DNA of 64,000 bases from an uncultured Bacteroides sp. (GTDB lineage: Bacteria > Bacteroidota > Bacteroidia > Bacteroidales > Bacteroidaceae). The notes under the pieces were generated by a model. It was not told the origin of the DNA. It saw nothing but the letters and a program-made list of their open reading frames with translations, and did not search any database. The stretch lies in contig NZ_CAJUHF010000011.1 of NCBI RefSeq assembly GCF_910585845.1, positions 1-64,000 on the forward strand. Direction: 5' to 3'. This document shows, one piece after another, positions 7,293-16,783 of the stretch (within the stretch, counting starts at the first letter, position 1; the number at the start of each line of letters is the position of its first letter). A program made the translations under genes and the position numbers.

Positions 7293-9119
7293 ATGAAGAT
7301 CTATCATAAAATATTGCTGTATCAGAACAAGTGGCTCTATCCGTACATCCGGGTACTCCTGACGGGGATGGTTTATGTGGCCTACCTGGCTTCTCTCCTG
7401 CTGATTCTGGGCGTGGTGTATGAGCACGGGGTTACGGTTTCTGAGCAGAGCGTCGGGCGATTGCAACATTTGTACGACATCGTTAGGGGTATATTCCTGC
7501 TGGAAGTCACGTTATACATACTGCTGGATTATCAGCATACGAAACGTAGATTCAACCGGTTGACGTGGGTACTGGTTGCATTGCTTTATCTCACTTTGGT
7601 TCCTCTCTTTTTCCATCCACCGGAAGAAGAAGCTCTCTGGTTGCTTTGGGAATTTTTGGACGGGAAGTTCTATCGGACTTCGCTGCTACTTATATTTTCA
7701 TTTCTCAACCTATCCAACGGACTGGTCCGGTTGCTGGGGCGGCGGACGAATCCTTCGCTTATTCTGGCAGTCAGTTTCCTGGTCATCATCCTTGTCGGGG
7801 CGGGTTTGTTGATGCTTCCCCGATGTACCACGAGCGGTATTTCGTGGGTAGATGCGCTGTTCATTTCGACCAGTGCGGTGTGTGTCACGGGGCTGACTTC
7901 GGTGGATGTGGCGTCCACATTCACGGCTTCCGGTTTTGTGGTGATTGTCCTGCTGATACAGATCGGAGGTTTGGGGGTGATGACACTGACCAGTTTCTTT
8001 GCCATGTTCTTCATGGGGAACACATCGGTCTACAATCAGTTGGTGGTCCGTGATATGGTCAGTTCCGATTCGTTGAGTTCGTTGCTCCCTACGTTGCTGC
8101 ATATATTGGGCTTTACGTTGGCCATCGAAGGGGTGGGGATGCTTGCTATCTGGAGCGATATTCATGCCACGATGGGGATGACATTTCAGGAGGAGGCGGC
8201 TTTTGCGGCTTTCCATGCCATTTCGGCATTCTGCAATGCGGGATTCTCTACCTTGCCGGGCAATCTGGGGAATCCGTCGGTGATGGCGGGGCATAATCCT
8301 TTTTTCATCTACATATCGTTGCTGATCATTCTGGGGGGTATCGGTTTTCCGATATTGGTGAATCTGAAGGGGATTGTGCTCCATCACCTGCGCAAGGCGT
8401 GGACGTTTCTGCATACGTGGAAGTGGGACAAGCATCGCTTCTACCATCTGTATAACCTGAATACGAGCATCGTGCTGATTATGACGTTCCTGCTGTTGGT
8501 GCTGGGCACGGTGTCTATAGCCTTCTTCGAGTGGAACGGTGCTTTTGCCGGAATGTCCGTGGCTGATAAGTGGACGCAGGCTTTCTTTAATGCGGTTTGC
8601 CCGCGTACGGCAGGGTTCAACAGTGTGGACTTGACAACGTTTGGGGTACAGACCGTGCTGATTTACATCTTCCTGATGTGGGTTGGCGGTGCGGCACAGT
8701 CCACGGCGGGCGGTATCAAGGTGAATGCGTTTGCGGTGGTGGTGCTGAACTTGGTTGCCGTGTTGCGTGGCACGGAGAGGGTGGAGGTCTTCGGACGTGA
8801 ATTGTCTTACGATTCAATCCGGCGTTCCAATGCTACGGTGGTGATGTATGCCGGTGTCTTGTCTGCCTGTGTGTTTGTGCTGACGTTGTGGGAGCCTCAG
8901 GTGCCTGTCATGGCGCTGTTGTTTGAGTGCGTGTCGGCACTGAGTACGGTAGGAGCTAGTCTGAACCTTACTCCTACGCTGGGCGATGACAGTAAATTAC
9001 TAGTCATCGTCCAGATGTTTATCGGTCGTGTGGGGATGATCACGCTGATGTTAGGCATTGTCAGGCAGAAGAAACATACGAAGTATCGTTATCCGAGCGG
9101 TCAGATCATTATCAATTAA
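7293..9119 (+). CDS. trkH: TrkH/KtrB-family potassium uptake channel
   Basis: A 608-residue inner-membrane protein. An N-terminal extension with four or more predicted spans (residues 1-150) precedes the TrkH core of four M1-P-M2 repeats. Selectivity-filter segments are visible: SAVCVTGLTSVDV (about 200), AFCNAGFSTLPGN (about 320), VCPRTAGFNSVDL (about 440) and SALSTVGASLNLT (about 555). It passes K+ together with a cytosolic RCK regulator, which is the next gene. The start is ATG 7293, preferred over a TTG at 7281. An 88 bp gap with a ~14 bp direct repeat separates it from trkA. The 160 bp upstream is T-rich with TTGTTTGATTTGTTCTT-like repeats; I saw no consensus promoter there. Confidence 0.93.
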   Translation: MKIYHKILLYQNKWLYPYIRVLLTGMVYVAYLASLLLILGVVYEHGVTVSEQSVGRLQHLYDIVRGIFLLEVTLYILLDYQHTKRRFNRLTWVLVALLYLTLVPLFFHPPEEEALWLLWEFLDGKFYRTSLLLIFSFLNLSNGLVRLLGRRTNPSLILAVSFLVIILVGAGLLMLPRCTTSGISWVDALFISTSAVCVTGLTSVDVASTFTASGFVVIVLLIQIGGLGVMTLTSFFAMFFMGNTSVYNQLVVRDMVSSDSLSSLLPTLLHILGFTLAIEGVGMLAIWSDIHATMGMTFQEEAAFAAFHAISAFCNAGFSTLPGNLGNPSVMAGHNPFFIYISLLIILGGIGFPILVNLKGIVLHHLRKAWTFLHTWKWDKHRFYHLYNLNTSIVLIMTFLLLVLGTVSIAFFEWNGAFAGMSVADKWTQAFFNAVCPRTAGFNSVDLTTFGVQTVLIYIFLMWVGGAAQSTAGGIKVNAFAVVVLNLVAVLRGTERVEVFGRELSYDSIRRSNATVVMYAGVLSACVFVLTLWEPQVPVMALLFECVSALSTVGASLNLTPTLGDDSKLLVIVQMFIGRVGMITLMLGIVRQKKHTKYRYPSGQIIIN

Positions 9120-9206
9120 CGGATTTCAGGTGTTCCTTTGTAAACTTGTCAACTGAATCCTTGTCAACTAAGAGGTTGAGCTTGTGAAACTTAAAATTAT
9201 ATAGAT

Positions 9207-9893
9207 ATGAAGTACATCATTATAGGTTTGGGAAATTACGGTCACATGCTTGCCGAAGAACTTTCGGCGTTGGGGCATGAGGTGATCGGTGCGGATGTCA
9301 GTGTGAGCCGCGTAGACAGCATCAAGGAGAAAATAGCCACGGCGTTTGTATTGGATGCCACGGACGACCAGTCGTTGTCCGTCCTTCCGCTGAATGGGGT
9401 GGACGTGGTGATAGTGGCTATTGGCGAAAACTTCGGGGCTTCCATCCGTGTGGTGGCTATCCTGAAGCAGATGAAGGTGAAGCATATTTTCGCAAGGGCG
9501 ATAGACAGTGTCCACCGTTCCGTGCTGGAGGCTTTCGAACTGGAACGGATATTGACGCCTGAGGAAGATGCTGCCCGAGGGCTGGTGCATCTTTTGGAAT
9601 TCGGTTCCGATATGGAGACGTTCAGGGTGGGATTGGATTACTATGTGGTGAAGTTTGCCGTACCGGAGAAGATGGTGGGCTATTACACCAACGAATTGAA
9701 CCTCTACGACGAATTTGGCTTGCGGTTGTTGGCGTTGAAGCGTGCCAGGCAGGCGAAGAATTGCTTGGGCATCTCGTTCACAGAACATCTTATGATGGAC
9801 AAACCGGAGGAGAAGGACCAGATTCAGGCTGGCGATGAATTGATTTGCTATGGACGTTATAAAGACTTTCAGAAATTCTGGAGGGCGATGTAA
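9207..9893 (+). CDS. trkA: TrkA/KtrA potassium channel regulator
   Basis: A 228-residue cytosolic RCK protein. A Rossmann fold binds NAD(H)/nucleotide (IIIGLGNYGHMLAEEL, GxGxxG at residues 7-12; acidic D at the end of the second strand in GADVS). It is followed by an RCK-C domain (about 145-225, VPEKMVGYYTNELNLYDEFG). It gates the TrkH channel encoded immediately upstream, and the pair forms a two-gene operon. The single RCK unit (~220 residues) is the KtrA layout, not the duplicated E. coli TrkA. The start follows a purine-rich stretch. Confidence 0.93.
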   Translation: MKYIIIGLGNYGHMLAEELSALGHEVIGADVSVSRVDSIKEKIATAFVLDATDDQSLSVLPLNGVDVVIVAIGENFGASIRVVAILKQMKVKHIFARAIDSVHRSVLEAFELERILTPEEDAARGLVHLLEFGSDMETFRVGLDYYVVKFAVPEKMVGYYTNELNLYDEFGLRLLALKRARQAKNCLGISFTEHLMMDKPEEKDQIQAGDELICYGRYKDFQKFWRAM

Positions 9894-10008
9894 ATAAATC
9901 GTTGTCCAACAAGTTGAATGGAGTCACGACACTCGTATTGCATTTGCCGATGAATGACAGGCAGGCTTCGGAAAAGATGTAGCAAAGGCACGGCTTTATA
10001 TCTGGAGT

Positions 10009-10380
10009 ATGGCAAGCAATCCGTCCGAACAAGGTGATAAACACAACAAGATGATTATGGAGCAAAGTCCCCGATGGCTGGCACAAGACCCCTTACGCAT
10101 GGGCTGGTATCGGTTGTACACTCGTTTCTTTTTTCTGTTTACCGTCAGTTGGGCACAATGGCATGAATACCGGGAAGAAAACAGGCAGTTAAGAACAGTT
10201 GCAGACAAACATCAGGTGACTACGGTCATGCTTAACGAATTGTGCCCGGAACTGGCCGTGACCGTAGGGGCTTACGAAAAACAGGTGGATGTTGTCGACG
10301 TGGATTCCACACTGGTCATATTCAACCGACAGGCCAGGTCTGTAACAGAAGACAGGTGTAATAGTCAAGACTTGTTATGA
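10009..10380 (+). CDS. Hypothetical protein, possibly not a real gene
   Basis: A 123-codon frame with a moderately hydrophobic segment (RLYTRFFFLFTVSWAQWH) followed by a charged, possibly helical region (EYREENRQLRTVADKHQ). The ORF has no recognised motif. It sits in the 530 bp between trkA and the terminus of hsdR, at the edge of the restriction-modification island, a place where gene remnants are expected. An internal ATG at 10054 is an alternative start. The remainder of 9894-10424 shows no other feature. Confidence 0.35.
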   Translation: MASNPSEQGDKHNKMIMEQSPRWLAQDPLRMGWYRLYTRFFFLFTVSWAQWHEYREENRQLRTVADKHQVTTVMLNELCPELAVTVGAYEKQVDVVDVDSTLVIFNRQARSVTEDRCNSQDLL

Positions 10381-10424
10381 CTGTCATTTTTCAATCAAAG
10401 CAAATCTTGACCATGATTATTTGG

Positions 10425-13400
10425 CTAATCCTCATTATCCGAATCTGCATATAGCTCGCATTGACGGATAACAGTTTCGAGGGCTGCTTCTTGTTCTTCG
10501 GGTGGGTACTTGTATTTTTTGAGCAATCGTTTTACCATAGAGCGCATTTTGGCACGAGCTGACTCTTTCTGTCGCCAGTCAATCGTTTTGCTGCTGCGTA
10601 AGGCTTCGGTCAGTTCCTTTGCCATAGCAACAAGTTGGTCGTTTTCGTAGAAATCTTTTACGGCTTGCGGCTTTGTCAAGGCATCGTAAAATGCTTGCTC
10701 TTCCTCTGTCAGCCCCAATTCTGACGCTTGCTCAGCATTCGCTTTCAGCTCCTGCGCCATTTTCAGCAACTCTTTTATCACTTCTTCATTGGAAATCAAG
10801 CCACGCAAGTATTCGGCAAGCCGAGCATCAAGCATTTCGCTGAATTTCTCAGCTTCTACCATTCTCTTTTTAGCATGTTTCCTTATATGTTCTTCAAGCA
10901 AGCGTTTGAGCAATTCGAGTGCAAAGTTTTTCTCTTTCATTTCGGCAATCTCTTTCAAGAAATTCTCGTCAAAAAGAGAAAATTCAGTCCCCTTGGTGCT
11001 GAGTATTTCCACCACGCCGTCAGCCTTGATAGCCACTTTGAGCAACTGCGTAATGCGCTCGTCTATGATTTTTCGGGTAATCTTCTTGTTTCCCGTTAGG
11101 CGTAAAAGCAACGTCCTCACTGCTTCAAAGTATGCTTCTTCATAACGTTCCGCAGGGGTTAGTAAACTTCGACAAAGCGATGCGGATTGCGCCAGACGTT
11201 TGCTTTCTTCCATAAAAACCTTTTGCGCTTCAGCAGGAACAGCATCCACTAAAGTAATGATGCCGTTTTCATCTGTCTGGGTGGTAGGTTGAGAAGAAAC
11301 AAGATTGTTTTTGTCAAGCAATACGTTCACCCCGCCTCTTATAAGATTGGCTCGTTGCAAGTTGGAACAGTCGGCAAAAGCGGAATAGTCGTAGTCATCC
11401 ATACATTCACGGCAACGCTTTAGTGCAACGACAAATTGCTGATATGCAGTAGTCTTGATATTCGGGTCACCAAAGCGTTTCTTGTCACGTCCTGTATAGT
11501 CGTGCATGGCTTTTTTAAGAGCTTTGGCTATGCCTATATAATCCACCACCAAACCACCGCTCTTTTCCGGGAAAACACGGTTTACCCGGGCAATAGCCTG
11601 CATCAGGTTATGCCCCTTCATAGGTTTATAAACGTACATCGTGGCAAGCGAGGGTACATCAAAACCTGTGAGCCACATATCCACGACAATAGCGATTTTC
11701 AGCGGTGAATTGTTATCCTTGAACTGACGAGCCAGTTCCTCTTTTCGTGCGCCAGACCCAATAATATCATTCCATTCTACTGGATCTTGGTTTCCTTGTG
11801 TCATGACTACACAAATAATGTCTTTCCACTGAGGACGAAGTTCTATCAGCTTTTTGTAAATATCAATTCCTGTAGCACGGTCAATCACCACAATCATAGC
11901 CTTGCCCGTAAGCAAGTCGGCACGGTTGTTCTCGTAATGGTCTATGATGTCCTTACATAGAGAGTCTATGGTTTGCGGAGCTGAGAGCAAGGCGTGAAGA
12001 CGTGCATTTTCATCCTTTGAGCGTTTGATGTCCTGTTCTTCCGCTCCTTCTTCCGCAAGTTTCTCATACTCGTTATCCAGCAATTTAAGCGTGTCGGCAT
12101 CCAAATCCAATTTCAACAAGCGGCTTTCGTAATATACAGGGACTGTAGCACCGTCTTCCACGGCTTGGGTCATGTCGTAGATGTCGATATAGTTGCCGAA
12201 GACCTCTCTTGTATCGTTGTCGTCTTGCTCAATAGGTGTACCAGTGAAGCCGATGAACGCAGCATGAGGCAATAGTTTACGTACAATAGCCGCAAAGCCG
12301 AGTTTTAACTCACCTGTTTCTGTATCTACCTTTGTTCTGGTGTTTGACTGTGTGCGGTGGGCTTCATCGCTAATCACAATCACATCGGCACGGTTGGTGA
12401 TTAGTTTGTCACGGTCTTTGAATTTTTGGATATTGGCAAAAATAATACCATGACTTTTACGCTTTTCCAGCAGTTCATACAAGTGTTCGCCGTCAGTAGC
12501 CTTTATAGGCGTTTGGCGCAAGTAATCGCTACAAGCCGCAAAAGTGTTATGAAGTTGGTCGTTCAAATCGAGGCGGTCTGTCAGAACAAGCAAGGTCGCA
12601 CTCAACAGATTCTTCAAAAGCTGATGGGCATAGAATACCATTGAAAGACTTTTACCAGAACCTTGCGTGTGCCAGAATACACCAATTTTACCGTCATTGC
12701 GTTGTAAGGCTTGCTTTGTGCAGTCAAGAGCTTTCTTTACGGCAAAATACTGATGATAACCAGCAAGGATGCGGAGTTTTTTATCCACACCCATAGTGAG
12801 GGTGAAGTCTGCAATAATATCAATGAAGCGATGTTTGGTGAAGATACCATTAAAGAAAGTCTCAAAGTCGGCAAATACTGTACTTTCATAACTCCCGTCT
12901 GTGGTTTTCCACTCCATATACCGGTCAAGCGGTGCCGTAATCGTACCTACACGAGTGTCTGCCATGTCGCTTATCACAAGCATTTGGCAAGCGGTAAAGA
13001 GTTGCGGAACAATACGCATATAGTTCTGCAACTGCTGATGGGCTTCCTCCGAATTGGTAACTTCACGGGAAGGAGACTTCAACTCAATGACAGAGACAGG
13101 CAGGCCATTAACAAACACCACAATATCGGCACGTTTGGTGGAATTACCGTTTACGATCGTCCATTGATTGGCAACAACAAATGAGTTGTTGTCTATATTA
13201 ACGGGGTCTATTATTTTAATATGGTCACTGCGCAGTGTTCCTTGGTCAGTTTTGAACGTAACGTCCAAGCCATTTTGTAGCCAATCGGTAAGGGTCACGT
13301 TTGCACTAACCAAAGGCTGGCTGAATAATTCACGTATTTGTCGGATAGCTTCGTCAACGGCTCCAACTTTGTCTGTTCCATTGATAAGCAACATCGCCTT

Positions 13401-13553
13401 ACGCAATGCTCCCGGTATGGTGGCATCAGTGAGTTCTCGGCAGGTGTCGGTTTCAAGTTCCGGGCCATAATGATATTCATAGCCCATTTCCTTGAACAAA
13501 GAGATTATCGACTGCTCGTATGAATCTTCTGTAAAATGGAACGTATTAGGCAT
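10425..13553 (-). CDS. hsdR: Type I restriction enzyme, R subunit
   Basis: A 1,042-residue motor and nuclease subunit. The N-terminal PD-(D/E)XK nuclease shows a DIVVFVNGLPVSVIELK core (about residues 143-160). The superfamily 2 translocase has Walker A HTQGSGKS (about 293), DEAH as ISDEAH (about 395), FTGTP (about 440) and a motif VI QAIARVNRV (about 660). A helical C-terminal domain that docks to the methyltransferase occupies the last ~250 residues. It would cut DNA lacking the modification set by HsdM-HsdS. Its start overlaps the stop of the half hsdS gene by 8 bp, and it is last in the leftward hsd operon. All core motifs are intact, so the enzyme is probably active. Confidence 0.95.
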   Translation of the reverse strand: MPNTFHFTEDSYEQSIISLFKEMGYEYHYGPELETDTCRELTDATIPGALRKAMLLINGTDKVGAVDEAIRQIRELFSQPLVSANVTLTDWLQNGLDVTFKTDQGTLRSDHIKIIDPVNIDNNSFVVANQWTIVNGNSTKRADIVVFVNGLPVSVIELKSPSREVTNSEEAHQQLQNYMRIVPQLFTACQMLVISDMADTRVGTITAPLDRYMEWKTTDGSYESTVFADFETFFNGIFTKHRFIDIIADFTLTMGVDKKLRILAGYHQYFAVKKALDCTKQALQRNDGKIGVFWHTQGSGKSLSMVFYAHQLLKNLLSATLLVLTDRLDLNDQLHNTFAACSDYLRQTPIKATDGEHLYELLEKRKSHGIIFANIQKFKDRDKLITNRADVIVISDEAHRTQSNTRTKVDTETGELKLGFAAIVRKLLPHAAFIGFTGTPIEQDDNDTREVFGNYIDIYDMTQAVEDGATVPVYYESRLLKLDLDADTLKLLDNEYEKLAEEGAEEQDIKRSKDENARLHALLSAPQTIDSLCKDIIDHYENNRADLLTGKAMIVVIDRATGIDIYKKLIELRPQWKDIICVVMTQGNQDPVEWNDIIGSGARKEELARQFKDNNSPLKIAIVVDMWLTGFDVPSLATMYVYKPMKGHNLMQAIARVNRVFPEKSGGLVVDYIGIAKALKKAMHDYTGRDKKRFGDPNIKTTAYQQFVVALKRCRECMDDYDYSAFADCSNLQRANLIRGGVNVLLDKNNLVSSQPTTQTDENGIITLVDAVPAEAQKVFMEESKRLAQSASLCRSLLTPAERYEEAYFEAVRTLLLRLTGNKKITRKIIDERITQLLKVAIKADGVVEILSTKGTEFSLFDENFLKEIAEMKEKNFALELLKRLLEEHIRKHAKKRMVEAEKFSEMLDARLAEYLRGLISNEEVIKELLKMAQELKANAEQASELGLTEEEQAFYDALTKPQAVKDFYENDQLVAMAKELTEALRSSKTIDWRQKESARAKMRSMVKRLLKKYKYPPEEQEAALETVIRQCELYADSDNED

Positions 13554-14103
13554 AATAGGTTGGAATTAAATTATCATTTATCCGGCGGTTTAGTTCGATT
13601 TTGGAGTCGAGGGATGAAAGAACAGATACAATATCACTCATTGTATTTTCATTAGGAACAGGTATGTCTAAATTCCTTAATGCTCCCAATGAAATATATG
13701 GTTGTGATGAGCCACTTCGTAATTTAGAAAGCTGCTGCTTTCCATGCGGTGAGGTTAAATAATAATATAACCATTTACATTTAAGTTCATTGCCTACTTT
13801 AAGAAGTCCTACATTTTTAATAGCATAATCTGTTTGTTTGGAAGACTCAATACAACAAAAACCACAATAAGCACCAATCATACTTATAATAATATCCCAT
13901 TGATCAACTTTACTCCGAGTAATAATCTTATTATAATCATCTTCTGATATTTTATAAGCACTTTCAAAATCAATGCGATTATCCTTAATATGTTTTGATG
14001 TAATAAGATATTTTCCAAACTCTGTTTGCTTGGGGCTATCATGCGTACCATCTGTCACATTATAGCAATAATCATATGCTTTTATAATATTCCACTGTTC
14101 CAT
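13546..14103 (-). CDS. hsdS: Half-length HsdS (N-terminal TRD only)
   Basis: A 185-residue specificity fragment: one target recognition domain (about 1-150) and the first part of the central conserved helix (VLSSLDSKIELNRRINDNL). Full HsdS proteins in this locus continue after NDNL with EQQAQALFKAWFVDFEPF and a second TRD; here the frame reads IPTYYA and stops. The break lies exactly at a 14 bp DNA motif (13567-13580) shared by every hsdS in the locus. Half-size HsdS proteins can function as dimers in some systems, so it may be either active or a recombination leftover. Its TRD sequence differs from the full-length genes'. The stop overlaps the hsdR start. Confidence 0.85.
   Translation of the reverse strand: MEQWNIIKAYDYCYNVTDGTHDSPKQTEFGKYLITSKHIKDNRIDFESAYKISEDDYNKIITRSKVDQWDIIISMIGAYCGFCCIESSKQTDYAIKNVGLLKVGNELKCKWLYYYLTSPHGKQQLSKLRSGSSQPYISLGALRNLDIPVPNENTMSDIVSVLSSLDSKIELNRRINDNLIPTYYA
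13567..13580. other. Candidate hsdS recombination motif, site 1
   Basis: TAAATTATCATTTA, encoding the NDNL junction of the central HsdS helix, at the 3' break of the half hsdS. The same motif occurs at 16243-16256, 18913-18926 and 21284-21296. Confidence 0.55.
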
Positions 14104-14113
14104 AAATGAGAAT

Positions 14114-15229
14114 TTAGCTGTTTAAATTATTCGTTTTAATCTCCCAAAAACCGTTTCTTTTGCCGTTTTTGCGCTCGATGATGCCTTTTTCGGTCAAATT
14201 TACGGTAATGGTCTTGACTGTTCTCTCAGATTTGCCTATATGCGCAGCGATTTCTTTTTGCGTAGCTTTAGGCTGTTCTCGCAAGAAGTTGAGCACGGCA
14301 ACTTCTTCCAAAGTGCAACTCAAAGTGCAAATATTACACTTTGAAGCAACGTCATTGGATGTACTTGCACTTTGAATGTTTTGCGAAGAAGATTCCTGCA
14401 CAAGCATTGTCCGATTCTTTAGCTCGTTATGCTCATGTAGAATCAAGTTCCGGAAGAATGCTTCAATATATTCGGTAGTAGCATAAATGCCTTTGCTCAA
14501 ATTGTTGTAGTTGGCACGAACCAAGGCATTACGGAAATACCATGAATGATTGGCAAACGCTTCGTTGCTGATGTCGAAACCAAATGTGCGCAGGTATTTG
14601 ATTGTGAACACTGCCGTGGTACGGGTGTTCCCCTCACCAAAAGCGTGAATTTGCCAAACTCCGGATATAAACTTGGCGATATGCGTGATAGCGTCGCTAA
14701 TGTTCAAATCCTTATAGCTGAAATTCTTCTCCTGCATAAAATCATAATCAAGAGTTTCTCGTATGCTGTCGGCACTGGCATAAAGTACGGTCTCACCTTT
14801 CAGCACCCACTCCTTTTTGGTGATATTGTAATCCCTGACCTTTCCTGCGAATTTATAGATACCTTGGAAAAGTCGGCGATGAATGGTGATATATTCAACA
14901 GGCGAGAATGTGAACGTCTTCTCCGACAATATCTCTGCGATACGTGCCGACACCTTATCGGCTTCTTCCGTTCTGTCTTCTATGTCAGCTCGGACAGTCT
15001 TAGACTGATAGTAACTATCAATAAGTTGTTTGGCTTCTTCGATAGTTATATCTCCCTCGATATGTTGACGAGCCGTTTGTATCAGATATTCAGACGGTTT
15101 CAAATCGTCCACCGCCTGCAATCCGATAGCAGTCTGCCAAGCATAGCCTTTTTCTCTTTTCTGAGGCTCACCCTGTCTTATATATTCTTCAAAGTCATTC
15201 ATAATATAAATATAGCAATTTGACCACAA
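14114..15229 (-). CDS. fic: Fic-domain protein with C-terminal winged helix (copy 1)
   Basis: A 371-residue protein. The Fic fold (about residues 105-225) carries the active-site loop HAFGEGNTRT at about 193, a variant of HPFxxGNGRxxR in which the catalytic His, Glu, Gly-Asn and Arg are kept. Upstream is a helical N-terminal region. At about 305-365 a winged helix-turn-helix reads TQKEIAAHIGKSERTVKTIT. Fic proteins transfer AMP or another phosphate-containing moiety to a target hydroxyl; the HTH suggests DNA binding or autoregulation. An inhibitory-helix motif is not obvious. It lies inside the hsd operon, between the 83-codon gene and the half hsdS, which suggests a regulatory or guard role; that is inference. 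An identical copy is at 16784-17899. Confidence 0.88.
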   Translation of the reverse strand: MWSNCYIYIMNDFEEYIRQGEPQKREKGYAWQTAIGLQAVDDLKPSEYLIQTARQHIEGDITIEEAKQLIDSYYQSKTVRADIEDRTEEADKVSARIAEILSEKTFTFSPVEYITIHRRLFQGIYKFAGKVRDYNITKKEWVLKGETVLYASADSIRETLDYDFMQEKNFSYKDLNISDAITHIAKFISGVWQIHAFGEGNTRTTAVFTIKYLRTFGFDISNEAFANHSWYFRNALVRANYNNLSKGIYATTEYIEAFFRNLILHEHNELKNRTMLVQESSSQNIQSASTSNDVASKCNICTLSCTLEEVAVLNFLREQPKATQKEIAAHIGKSERTVKTITVNLTEKGIIERKNGKRNGFWEIKTNNLNS

Positions 15230-15240
15230 ATAATCGTAGC

Positions 15241-15492
15241 CTATTGTACTTCGTTTACGTAGTTTTCAATTTCACGATTCCACTTTATTGTAACTACACC
15301 GTTCCTTATCTCTGGATAGAAATAGATTGAATCTTTCTGAGAAGAAAGGTGTTGTGCATCTATTGAATAAATGCGTGTCCTTTTACCATCATTGACATTC
15401 ATAATCAAAACATCAAAATCAGAACTACTTCCGTATTTTATCCTACATTTCTGACTTTTCCCTATATTTCTATTTATAATCTTTTCAATCAT
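15241..15492 (-). CDS. Small uncharacterised protein in the hsd operon (copy 1)
   Basis: An 83-residue basic protein (N-terminus MIEKIINRNIGKSQKCRIKY, C-terminus IKWNREIENYVNEVQ) with predicted beta-strands in the middle (FDVLIMNVNDGKRTRIYSID). No family was recognised. It is packed between fic (11 bp gap) and hsdS (18 bp gap), in the same orientation, and is repeated identically at 17911-18162. The tight spacing and duplication with fic suggest it works with Fic, for example as an antitoxin-like partner; nothing in the sequence proves this. Confidence 0.6.
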   Translation of the reverse strand: MIEKIINRNIGKSQKCRIKYGSSSDFDVLIMNVNDGKRTRIYSIDAQHLSSQKDSIYFYPEIRNGVVTIKWNREIENYVNEVQ

Positions 15493-15510
15493 ATTGCATT
15501 GTGTAAATGA

Positions 15511-16773
15511 TTAATAATCAAAACTCATATTCCCAGACATTAGCTTAGGCAGGAGTGTATCACGGAGAGAAGCCAAACGAGAAATTTCTATTCCATTAGC
15601 TTGCTTTTTTGAAAGTAAGAGCGAAACAACAAGATTAAACCTTGATATTATTTCTTTGGGTGGAATAACAAATAATTCTCTCTCTAGCAAACTATTGATA
15701 TTTAAATTCTTTAGTCCATTAGAACCATTTTCATATATAAACATCACTTTTTTGTCGTAAAGATATTGCCACAAAAGGTAAAAGAATAAAGAAAAACTTT
15801 CTTTAATCTCCAACGATTTGCAGAAGTTTGTACATATCAGCGCATTATCGCAATCTGCAATAAAAGTTTTATCAATTAGTACAATACGACCTGTCGATTG
15901 AGTTGGCGAACCACCGGAAATTTCTACAACAACATTTCCATCACAAAGAGTTTTCTCCCTAAAATTCTTTTCCAAGATATAGCGAATAGGCATTTTGCCT
16001 TTGCTTCCTTCTTTAATATCAGGAAAATCTGCACCTCTCATACAAAATGTCCTCATCGTGTGGTTTCCCATCTGTTCATCCTTACCCCAATCCCCGGATT
16101 TAACTTTTTCAACGAGGTATTTCAATGGCTTTACATTCCATCCATATGGTCTTCTCCCAAAGTCATCATCCACAAATTCGCCATCCTTAAACGGCTCGAA
16201 ATCCACGAACCAAGCCTTGAACAACGCCTGCGCCTGCTGCTCTAAATTATCATTTATACGGCGGTTCAACTCGATTTTGTCATCAAAAGATGACAGAATA
16301 GACGAAATGCGTTTTTGTTCATTTATACTTGGTGCCATAAATGAATAATTCCTCATTGTTTCCAATGATACATTCTTAATTGTTGTGCCTGTAGCTAAAT
16401 GTGTTATTGTATCTTTAAATTGTTGCGAGGCAATAACATAATATATAAAATTCAGGTCGAAATTATCTGCCACATTAAAGTAACAAGCACTTTTACCTAA
16501 AATGCATGCTTCTCCCTTATATTTTGCAACATTGCCGATTGTACCATTAATAGAAACCAATATAGTTCGCGGGGTTAGATTTTTTCTATACTTATTAGCT
16601 TCATATTCTGAAACACGCTTTGTTGAATCCTTTATCTCAATTTTTCCATCAACAAGATTATTCCCATTGATAAAAAACACAGTTCCATTTTCGTCATATT
16701 TTGGAGTTCCATGTAAACCATCACCCAAAATGGTAGTTACATCCTTTAATTGGTATTCTTTCCACTCTTCCAT
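15511..16773 (-). CDS. hsdS: Type I specificity subunit HsdS (copy 1)
   Basis: A 420-residue DNA-recognition subunit with two TRDs (about 1-150 and 205-370). They are separated by the conserved helix (SSFDDKIELNRRINDNLEQQ, then ALFKAWFVDFEPF), and the protein closes with the terminal conserved region (LASLRDTLLPKLMSG). It determines the target of the HsdM methyltransferase and HsdR nuclease. The helix contains the 14 bp DNA motif at 16243-16256. Its start codon lies in the 26 bp direct repeat at 16768-16793. The second copy (18181-19443) is identical, so the two do not add a new specificity. Confidence 0.93.
   Translation of the reverse strand: MEEWKEYQLKDVTTILGDGLHGTPKYDENGTVFFINGNNLVDGKIEIKDSTKRVSEYEANKYRKNLTPRTILVSINGTIGNVAKYKGEACILGKSACYFNVADNFDLNFIYYVIASQQFKDTITHLATGTTIKNVSLETMRNYSFMAPSINEQKRISSILSSFDDKIELNRRINDNLEQQAQALFKAWFVDFEPFKDGEFVDDDFGRRPYGWNVKPLKYLVEKVKSGDWGKDEQMGNHTMRTFCMRGADFPDIKEGSKGKMPIRYILEKNFREKTLCDGNVVVEISGGSPTQSTGRIVLIDKTFIADCDNALICTNFCKSLEIKESFSLFFYLLWQYLYDKKVMFIYENGSNGLKNLNINSLLERELFVIPPKEIISRFNLVVSLLLSKKQANGIEISRLASLRDTLLPKLMSGNMSFDY
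16243..16256. other. Candidate hsdS recombination motif, site 2
   Basis: TAAATTATCATTTA inside the central conserved helix of the full hsdS copy 1. Confidence 0.5.
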
Positions 16774-16783
16774 AAATGAGAAT

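Noticed and set aside
9790..10086. Minus-strand 98-codon frame at the end of trkA
   Set aside because: It overlaps the 3' end of trkA and has no motif; probably a chance frame.
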